Source: Bacillota bacterium | Lineage (GTDB): Bacteria; Bacillota_I; Bacilli_A; MOL361; Turicibacteraceae | Assembly (NCBI GenBank): GCA_003486705.1 | Contig: DNGE01000115.1 | Coordinates: 3,012 to 51,245, forward strand | Length of the DNA stretch: 48,234 bases | Reading direction: 5' to 3' | Shown here: positions 42,783 to 48,234 of the stretch, piece after piece | Layout of the letters: every line of letters begins with the position of its first letter | Numbering within the stretch: position 1 is the first letter of the stretch | Notes under the pieces: generated by a model | What the model saw: the letters and a program-made list of their open reading frames with translations, nothing else | The model's database searches: none | Told to the model about the DNA's origin: nothing | Translations under genes and position numbers: made by a program

Positions 42783-42821
42783 TAGTCATCGTCTTTATGG
42801 TATGTTATAATAAAGACGGTG
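42783..42821 (+). promoter_or_regulatory. ylbF promoter overlapped by a hairpin covering the ylbF ribosome binding site
   Basis: TAGTCA (42783-42788), 17 bp, extended -10 TGTTATAAT (TATAAT 42806-42811) would start RNA just before ylbF. In a transcript read from ylbD-ylbE, CATCGTCTTTAT (42787-42798) can pair with ATAAAGACGGTG (42810-42821) over 12 bp with one U-G pair, hiding the GACGGTG ribosome binding site. Confidence 0.5.
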
Positions 42822-42827
42822 ATTAAT

Positions 42828-43238
42828 GTGCTTGAAAATAGTAAATATATGGAAATATCAGAGCGTGTAGTAGATGAAATTATTTCATTGCCAGTCTGCC
42901 AAAAATATAAAGCATTACAACATGAAATCAAACAAGATGAAGCTTTACAACAACTCATTGCTAAATTTGAAAAAGCCAAATTAGCTTATGAAGATGTGCA
43001 ACGTTATGGATATAAGTTTCATCCTGATTATAAACAAGTTTCACAACAACTCAGTGATATCAAATCAGAATTATTCATGAATGAGCTCATTAGAGAATTC
43101 AAGATCTGTGAAAGAGAGATTCAAGCGATTTTGAGTAACGTGGCCAACGTTTTATCAGGGGCAATCGATCTGAAAAGTATAAAAAAACCCGCAAATAGTG
43201 GATGTGGCAGTGGTGGATGTTCACATAAGGGATTGTAG
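42828..43238 (+). CDS. ylbF: YlbF, Y-complex (YmcA-YlbF-YaaT) regulator of RNA maturation
   Basis: A 136-residue helical protein of the YlbF/YmcA family: KYKALQHEIKQDEALQQLIAKFEKAK and a tail CGSGGCSHKG. The cysteines there could be iron-sulfur ligands, as reported for the Y-complex. In Bacillus it directs RNase Y cleavage and affects competence, biofilm and sporulation. GTG 42828 is preferred, 5-9 bases after GACGGTG; a GTG at 42819 overlaps that ribosome binding site. Confidence 0.88.
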   Translation: MLENSKYMEISERVVDEIISLPVCQKYKALQHEIKQDEALQQLIAKFEKAKLAYEDVQRYGYKFHPDYKQVSQQLSDIKSELFMNELIREFKICEREIQAILSNVANVLSGAIDLKSIKKPANSGCGSGGCSHKGL

Positions 43239-43250
43239 GAGGATAAGGGA

Positions 43251-43478
43251 TTGAATCAAAATCGCGTTCAACTGATTGTTTATTTAAAAAAATTTAATGT
43301 TTCTAATAAAGTAGCACAATACGGTCATGTGATTTATAGTTCACGAAAAATGAATTATACGTGCTTATACATTAATGAAAGTGATAAAGACCAAGTCGTA
43401 AGTAAGTTAAAATCACTTCATGGTGTTCAAAAAGTTGAAGTTTCACCGTATGCTTTATCCGGAATTGTAGAAAAATAA
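43251..43478 (+). CDS. ylbG: YlbG (UPF0298) protein
   Basis: A 75-residue protein of UPF0298: RVQLIVYLKKFNVSNKVAQYGHVIYSSRKMNYTCLYIN. A small alpha/beta fold of unknown function, always next to ylbF. TTG start at 43251, 8 bases after AGGAGG. Confidence 0.88.
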   Translation: MNQNRVQLIVYLKKFNVSNKVAQYGHVIYSSRKMNYTCLYINESDKDQVVSKLKSLHGVQKVEVSPYALSGIVEK

Positions 43479-43528
43479 AAAGGTGTTAAGTAAAAATGCT
43501 TGACACTTTTTTTATTACTTGCTATAAT
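43477..43528 (+). promoter_or_regulatory. ylbG terminator overlapping the consensus rpsP promoter
   Basis: AAAAAGGTGTTAAG pairs imperfectly with CTTGACACTTTTT (43477-43514), ending in T7. The downstream arm itself contains TTGACA (43500-43505), which with a 17-bp spacer and TATAAT (43523-43528) makes a perfect sigma-A promoter. Terminator and promoter thus share bases. Confidence 0.8.
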
Positions 43529-43595
43529 GTGAATTGTCGTGTTAAGGAAAAATACTTAACAGCTAAAATTACAAACAACATTGGAGGAATATATA

Positions 43596-43865
43596 ATGGT
43601 AAAATTACGTTTAACTCGTATGGGTTCTAAGAAAAAACCTTTCTACCGTATCGTAGCAGCAAATTCAACTAGTCCACGTGACGGACGTTTCATCGAAGTA
43701 ATCGGAACTTACAATCCAGTTGCTCAACCAGCTATCGTTTCAATCGACGAAGAAAAAGCTATGAAATGGTTAAACAATGGAGCACAACCAACTGATACAG
43801 TTCGTGCTTTATTCTCAGCAGAAGGAATTATGACTAAATTCCACGATGCTAAATACTCTAAATAA
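43596..43865 (+). CDS. rpsP: 30S ribosomal protein S16
   Basis: An 89-residue S16: MVKLRLTRMGSKKKPFYRIV, SPRDGRFIEVIGTYNP, and WLNNGAQPTDTVRALF are canonical. The TTG at 43581 in the same frame is part of the ribosome binding region TTGGAGGA; ATG 43596 is the start. Followed 16 bases later by khpA. Confidence 0.98.
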   Translation: MVKLRLTRMGSKKKPFYRIVAANSTSPRDGRFIEVIGTYNPVAQPAIVSIDEEKAMKWLNNGAQPTDTVRALFSAEGIMTKFHDAKYSK

Positions 43866-43881
43866 TAAGGTGGAGTAATCG

Positions 43882-44124
43882 ATGAGCTATATTTCATTAA
43901 TTGAAAACTTAATTAGTCCGCTCATCCATCATCAAGAAGATTTACGCGTCAAAGAATTTCCAAGCGAAGATGATCAAATCTTAATTCAAGTCATGGTTAA
44001 CCAAGAAGATTTAGGAAAGATTATTGGGAAGCAAGGAAAGACGATTAATGCAATTCGCACGATCGTTTATGCAGCGGGATCAAAAGAAAGCAAAAAAATT
44101 CGAATCAATGTAGATTCTTATTAA
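43882..44124 (+). CDS. khpA: KH-domain RNA-binding protein KhpA
   Basis: An 80-residue single KH domain with LGKIIGKQGKTINAIRTIV (GXXG at 49-52). KhpA pairs with KhpB (Jag) in many Firmicutes and affects cell division and sRNA/mRNA. In Bacillus the operon continues to ylqD-rimM-trmD; here a terminator follows at once, so rimM and trmD lie elsewhere. Confidence 0.95.
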   Translation: MSYISLIENLISPLIHHQEDLRVKEFPSEDDQILIQVMVNQEDLGKIIGKQGKTINAIRTIVYAAGSKESKKIRINVDSY

Positions 44125-44130
44125 TTGTTG

Positions 44131-44157
44131 GACGACCCTTCGGGGTCGTTTTTTTAA
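44131..44157 (+). terminator. intrinsic terminator of rpsP-khpA
   Basis: ACGACCC, loop TTCG, GGGTCGT (44132-44149), then a T run. Confidence 0.95.
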
Positions 44158-44262
44158 TACCCAGTGATAAAATCTAGCAATGTCTTTCTAAAGTGAAAAG
44201 CAAGTCATTGGGTTAGTAAAGAAAATATCATCGTTAAGTATAGATAAGTTGATTCAAATAAT

Positions 44263-44308
44263 AAAAAGGTATCTGCTAAAAACTAAGGTTTTAGGCAGAT
44301 ACCTTTTT
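44263..44308 (-). terminator. intrinsic terminator of the gal regulator gene
   Basis: AAAAAGGTATCTGC and GCAGATACCTTTTT pair, with inner CTAAAA and TTTTAG extending the stem; T run on the minus strand. It overlaps the stop codon region of the regulator. Confidence 0.9.
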
Positions 44309-45311
44309 AAATACTACTATCGCGTTTAATTAATTGCGTGGGGATGATAACTTTTTTAGCAATCTGACGATGAGTTGTGATGCGCTCTACTAATAGCTCA
44401 ATCGCTGCTTCACCCATTTGTTTCGTGTTCATCTCGATGGTCGAAAGAGATGGAATGGTGAATTGGGATAAAGAAATATTGCCGTAGCTAATAATGGAAA
44501 CAACATCGGGTACTTTAATTTGATGTTCATTTAAGGCTTTTAAACAACCGATAGCCATCGCGTCTGAGGCGATGATATAAGCTTGACATAAGGAATGGTG
44601 TTTAATAATATTCGTCATGATGTCATAGCCGGAATCAGCACTAAATTGTCCGAGGTAAATGTCATTTGGATCAAATAGTTTGAGACGTTGCATTTGTTTT
44701 TTATAAGTTAAAAGTCGCCGATCTAATAATTCTTGTCCGTCTAACGTTTGTTCAATCCCGCAAATAAATCCAATTTGATGTATGGATTTGGTATTTAAGT
44801 GCGAAATCATTTGTTTGGTCGCTTGCTTTAAGTCTGCTACCACGACATCAACCTCATATAAATCAGACCAACAATCGACCACAACGAGATGTGCGTATTG
44901 ATGATGCAGTTTCTGTAGTTCTGCTTCGCTGAATTTACCTAAAACAATTAATCCATCAACATGTAAGGTCTTGATTTCATCGTTGTAATGAGTCGGTAAA
45001 GAAAATTTTTGTAGAGAAATCTGATGGGTATCGCAATAAGTTTCAATAGCTAAACGAATCGCCATGTAATAAGGATCGATGAGCTCTTGTTCTGTCGAGT
45101 ACCAATACACAAGTCCAAGTTTAAGGTGAGCCTGTTTTTTTATGGCAGAGTGTCGTTTATTAAGTGGTAAGTAATTTAATTCATCAGCAATGGATAATAT
45201 TTTATGACGTGTGTCATCTGAGACGTTGAAGTTTCGATCGTGGTTTAATACACGAGAAACCGTGGTGATTGAAAAACCAGAAGCCGAAGCAATGTCTTTT
45301 ATGGTAGCCAT
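44307..45311 (-). CDS. galR: LacI-family regulator, probable GalR
   Basis: A 334-residue repressor. Helix-turn-helix ATIKDIASASGFSITTVSRVL (about 2-22), hinge LNYLPLNKRHSA, then a periplasmic-binding-protein-like sensor domain (VSIISYGNISLSQFTIPSLSTI, KQMGEAAIELLVERI). It faces galK across 198 bases holding repeated TTTAGTAAA sites, so it most likely represses galK-galT and itself, with galactose as inducer (inference). Ribosome binding site AAAGGTGGG. Hinge YLPLNK departs from the usual YRPN. Confidence 0.82.
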   Translation of the reverse strand: MATIKDIASASGFSITTVSRVLNHDRNFNVSDDTRHKILSIADELNYLPLNKRHSAIKKQAHLKLGLVYWYSTEQELIDPYYMAIRLAIETYCDTHQISLQKFSLPTHYNDEIKTLHVDGLIVLGKFSEAELQKLHHQYAHLVVVDCWSDLYEVDVVVADLKQATKQMISHLNTKSIHQIGFICGIEQTLDGQELLDRRLLTYKKQMQRLKLFDPNDIYLGQFSADSGYDIMTNIIKHHSLCQAYIIASDAMAIGCLKALNEHQIKVPDVVSIISYGNISLSQFTIPSLSTIEMNTKQMGEAAIELLVERITTHRQIAKKVIIPTQLIKRDSSI

Positions 45312-45331
45312 AGTTTCCCACCTTTTTATTT

Positions 45332-45474
45332 TTTACTAAATTTTACTTCTTACTCACTATTTTAGCATCAAATAACATAAAATATACGGTAAAAGCAGAA
45401 AAAATAAAATTTTTGAAAGTGTTTTACTTTTAGGGGTTGAAATTTTTAGTAAAAAAATATAAAATTTTAGTAAA
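45332..45474 (+). promoter_or_regulatory. galK promoter and phased operator repeats
   Basis: TTGAAA (45437-45442), 17 bp, TAAAAT (45460-45465) is the likely galK promoter. TTTAGTAAA occurs at 45445-45453 (inside the spacer) and 45466-45474 (just after the -10), 21 bp apart, two helical turns. The reverse copy TTTACTAAA lies at 45332-45340, near the regulator's start. These are probable operators of the divergent LacI-type protein. Confidence 0.65.
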
Positions 45475-45509
45475 GAGAAAAACATAGTATAAATAGAGGA
45501 GAGAGACAA

Positions 45510-46673
45510 ATGAACATTCAAACATTAAAATTATTATTTACAGAAGTATTTGGAGAAAAAGAAATCCATTCATTCTTTTCACCAGGTCGTGTTAACTTAA
45601 TTGGAGAGCATATTGATTACAACGGTGGATGTGTATTCCCATGTGCGATTACATACGGAACATATGCGATTGTGTCATACCGTGAAGATTCAAAAGTAAG
45701 ATTATACTCAGGGAACTTTGAAGAAGTTGGGATGTTAGAATTTGATTTAACAGATTTAGCACACACAGAAAATGAAAACTTCTCAGCATTCGTTAAAGGG
45801 GTTATCGTTGAGTTCAATAAATTAGGACATAACATTGAAAAAGGATTTGATGCGTACATCTTAGGAACTATTCCAAATGGTTCAGGATTATCATCATCAG
45901 CATCTTTAGAGTTATTAATTTCTCAAATTTTAAAAACGCAACACAACATCGACATTGATATGGTCGAAATGGTTAAATTATCTCAACGTGCTGAGAATCA
46001 ATACGTGGGTGTAAATTGTGGAATCATGGATCAATTCGCTATTGGTATGGGTAAAAAAGACTATGCGATTAAATTAAATACAAATGATTTATCTTATGAA
46101 TATGCAGAAGCTGATTTACAAGATGCAGCCATCTTAATTATGAATACAAATAAAAAACGTGAATTAGCAGATTCAAAATACAATGAGCGTCGCGGTGAAT
46201 GTGACCAAGCCTTAGCATTATTACAAACAAAAGCAAACATGAACTTCTTATGTGATTTAACAGAAGCACAATTTAATGACGTGTCAGATGTTTTAGAAAA
46301 CGAAGTCTTATACAAACGTGCAAAACATGCCGTAACTGAAAATGAGCGCGTGGTAAAAGCGATTGATGCTTTAGCAGCAAAAGATTTAGTGAAGTTTGGT
46401 GAATTATTAAACCAATCTCACATTTCATTACGTGATGATTATGAAGTAACAGGATTAGAATTAGATACAATCGTTGAATTAGCATGGGCGCAAGAGGGAG
46501 TACTTGGGGCGCGTATGACAGGAGCAGGATTCGGTGGATGTGCAATTGCTTTAGTTAAACAAGAAAACTTAGAAGCAGCGCGTGAAGCGATTGCTGCAGG
46601 TTATAAAAAAGCAATCGGGTACGAAGCAGACTTCTATGTAGCAACAATTGGAGACGGAACAAAAACATTATAA
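45510..46673 (+). CDS. galK: galactokinase
   Basis: A 387-residue GHMP kinase phosphorylating galactose at C1 (Leloir pathway). The galactokinase signature FFSPGRVNLIGEHIDYNGG is near the N-terminus, the ATP loop is PNGSGLSSSASLE, and the third motif is GARMTGAGFGGCAIAL. Start follows AGAGGAGAG. galT begins 26 bases after the stop, so the two form an operon. Confidence 0.97.
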   Translation: MNIQTLKLLFTEVFGEKEIHSFFSPGRVNLIGEHIDYNGGCVFPCAITYGTYAIVSYREDSKVRLYSGNFEEVGMLEFDLTDLAHTENENFSAFVKGVIVEFNKLGHNIEKGFDAYILGTIPNGSGLSSSASLELLISQILKTQHNIDIDMVEMVKLSQRAENQYVGVNCGIMDQFAIGMGKKDYAIKLNTNDLSYEYAEADLQDAAILIMNTNKKRELADSKYNERRGECDQALALLQTKANMNFLCDLTEAQFNDVSDVLENEVLYKRAKHAVTENERVVKAIDALAAKDLVKFGELLNQSHISLRDDYEVTGLELDTIVELAWAQEGVLGARMTGAGFGGCAIALVKQENLEAAREAIAAGYKKAIGYEADFYVATIGDGTKTL

Positions 46674-46698
46674 GAAGCTTAATAACGAGGTGAGCGAA

Positions 46699-48204
46699 AT
46701 GAGTATTCAAAACGAGATTAATGCATTAGTTCAATATGCACTGAAACATAACATGATAACTAAAGATGATACTTTATATGCAGCAAATAAAGTCATTGAT
46801 ATCTTAGGACTTAACGCTTTTGAGATGATGGAAGAAGTAAAAGCATCTGAAAATATTAGTGAAACATTAAATAATATCTTAGACTTCGCAGCCAAGAATA
46901 ACGTGCTTGAATGTGACAGTATTGATCATCGTGATCTATTGGATACAAAGATTATGGATTGCTTTATGCCACGTCCGTCTGAAGTGAACCAAACGTTTGC
47001 AGCGAAATATGCAGTCTCACCAAAAGAGGCAACGGATTATTACTACCAATTAAGTCAAGCATCGAACTATATTCGTATGGATCGCGTGGCGAAAAACTTA
47101 AATTGGAAAACGGTAACCCCTTATGGGAACTTAGATATTACGATTAACTTATCAAAACCTGAAAAAGACCCGAAAGCCATTGCACTAGCGAAAAGCTTAC
47201 CGGCGTCTAATTATCCAAAATGTTTATTATGTAGAGAAAACGTCGGCTTTGCTGGAACATTGAACCACCCAGCACGCCAAAATCACCGCATTATTCCTTT
47301 AACACTTGCAACTGAAAAGTGGAATTTGCAATATTCTCCATATGTGTATTATAATGAACATAGTATCGTGTTTAAGGATGCACATGAGCCAATGACAATT
47401 TCACAATCAACGTTTGAACGTTTACTTGATTTTGTGGCACAATTTAACCATTACTTTATTGGTTCGAATGCAGATTTACCGATTGTAGGTGGATCGATTT
47501 TAACACATGATCATTTCCAAGGGGGATCGTATGAATTCGCCATGGAAACGGCGCCAATCTTAAAAACCTATACGGTTCCAACCTATGAAAATGTGGAAGT
47601 TGGATTTGTGAAGTGGCCACTTTCTGTGCTTCGTTTACGTGGTGAGTCAACATCTGAGTTAGTCACGTTAGGTGGTAAAATCTTAGAGGCATGGCGCAGC
47701 TATTCAGATGAAAGCTTAGGAATTTTTGCCCATACAGACGAAACACCACATAATACGATTACACCGATTGCTCGTTTTAAAGATGGAAAGTATGAGTTAG
47801 ATTTAGTGTTACGTAATAACCGTACATCTGATGTGCATCCAGATGGAATCTATCATCCACATGCGCATTTACATCATTTGAAAAAAGAAAACATTGGTTT
47901 AATTGAGGTTATGGGATTAGCGGTCTTACCAGGTCGTTTAAAAGAAGAGTTAGAAGTCGTGAAACAAGCGTTAATGGCGCGTGATGAAGCGGTGTTAAGT
48001 GAAGCAGCACTTGAAAAACACATCCCATGGTTAAATGAGATGTTAGATCGTTATGAAACAGTGGAACCGACGTTAGCGACTGAGATTGTTGAAACAGAAG
48101 TCGGACAAAAGTTTGTTGAAATTTTAGAATGTTGTGGTGTTTATAAGTTAAATGATGAAGGTTTAGCGGGTGTTGAACGTTTTATTAACTCATTAAAGGC
48201 ATAA
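46699..48204 (+). CDS. galT: UDP-glucose-hexose-1-phosphate uridylyltransferase, type II
   Basis: A 501-residue enzyme of the Firmicute GalT class II, exchanging UMP between UDP-glucose and galactose-1-phosphate. Seen: CRENVGFAGTLNHPARQNHR (substrate region) and LTHDHFQGGSYEFAM with the HXH-type active histidine. The length and lack of the short class I layout confirm type II. ATG 46699 follows GAGGTGAGC; a longer frame to 46648 overlaps galK and lacks a start signal. No galE or galM is in the window. Confidence 0.96.
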   Translation: MSIQNEINALVQYALKHNMITKDDTLYAANKVIDILGLNAFEMMEEVKASENISETLNNILDFAAKNNVLECDSIDHRDLLDTKIMDCFMPRPSEVNQTFAAKYAVSPKEATDYYYQLSQASNYIRMDRVAKNLNWKTVTPYGNLDITINLSKPEKDPKAIALAKSLPASNYPKCLLCRENVGFAGTLNHPARQNHRIIPLTLATEKWNLQYSPYVYYNEHSIVFKDAHEPMTISQSTFERLLDFVAQFNHYFIGSNADLPIVGGSILTHDHFQGGSYEFAMETAPILKTYTVPTYENVEVGFVKWPLSVLRLRGESTSELVTLGGKILEAWRSYSDESLGIFAHTDETPHNTITPIARFKDGKYELDLVLRNNRTSDVHPDGIYHPHAHLHHLKKENIGLIEVMGLAVLPGRLKEELEVVKQALMARDEAVLSEAALEKHIPWLNEMLDRYETVEPTLATEIVETEVGQKFVEILECCGVYKLNDEGLAGVERFINSLKA

Positions 48205-48234
48205 TGAAACATGAAATAGGCCAGAACTAAAGTT

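Overview
The window is AT-rich and reads as a chromosomal segment of a low-GC, spore-forming Firmicute. AGGAGG-type ribosome binding sites, T-box control of tyrS, RNase J1, EzrA, three alpha/beta SASPs, GerE, GerM and four YjcZ-like small proteins all support this. The gene set and the type II GalT fit a Turicibacter/Erysipelotrichia-like gut bacterium, but that assignment is an inference from memory. Several blocks keep gene neighbourhoods I remember from Bacillus: aroA-ccpA-tyrS-rpsD-ytsP-ezrA-nifZ-thiI; rimP-nusA-rnpM-ylxQ-infB-rbfA; uvrC/gerE/gerM/rph/rdgB/ysnB; ftsW with ylbDEFG; and rpsP-khpA.

Layout. 1-372: the end of a 138-bp tandem array built of inverted repeats. 569-1574: a decayed fusion of chorismate mutase and DAHP synthase. 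1806-4393: ccpA, and tyrS behind a T-box leader. 4453-7050 (minus): a YeiH-family transporter, rpsD with a long leader, and a GAF-type methionine-R-sulfoxide reductase. 7180-11624: ezrA, then nifZ-thiI (sulfur transfer for tRNA thiolation). 11888-14587: adhE with candidate Rex and CcpA sites. 14840-16004 (minus): three SASP genes and, downstream, a cluster of four tiny ORFs, three of which share an Asn-Pro-Pro core. 16337-21906: a TrmH-type methyltransferase and the nusA-infB operon. 22089-26486: ltaS, a small exported protein, uvrC. 26612-31164: gerE, a KapD-like exonuclease, gerM, rph, rdgB, a YsnB phosphoesterase. 31184-38969: two TPR proteins, pgeF, a KtrA-type protein, rnjA, a HAD phosphatase and def. 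39275-40456 (minus): four Cys/Gly-rich YjcZ-like proteins, three with sigma-K-like promoters. 40642-44124: ftsW, ylbDEFG, rpsP-khpA. 44307-48204: a divergent LacI-family regulator and galK-galT.

Themes. (i) Sporulation: SASPs, GerE, KapD-like, GerM, YlbD and YjcZ proteins, with sigma-K-like boxes (AC, 16-17 bp, CATANNNTA) upstream of several. (ii) Fermentative carbon control: CcpA, adhE with a candidate cre and two Rex-like sites, and gal genes with helically phased operators. (iii) Gene loss: the aromatic pathway entry enzyme is broken by two in-frame stops, one frameshift and one deletion.

The best candidate for something undescribed is the NPP micro-ORF cluster at 14840-15088, followed by the 138-bp hairpin array at the left edge and the fused N-terminal domain of the KapD-like exonuclease.
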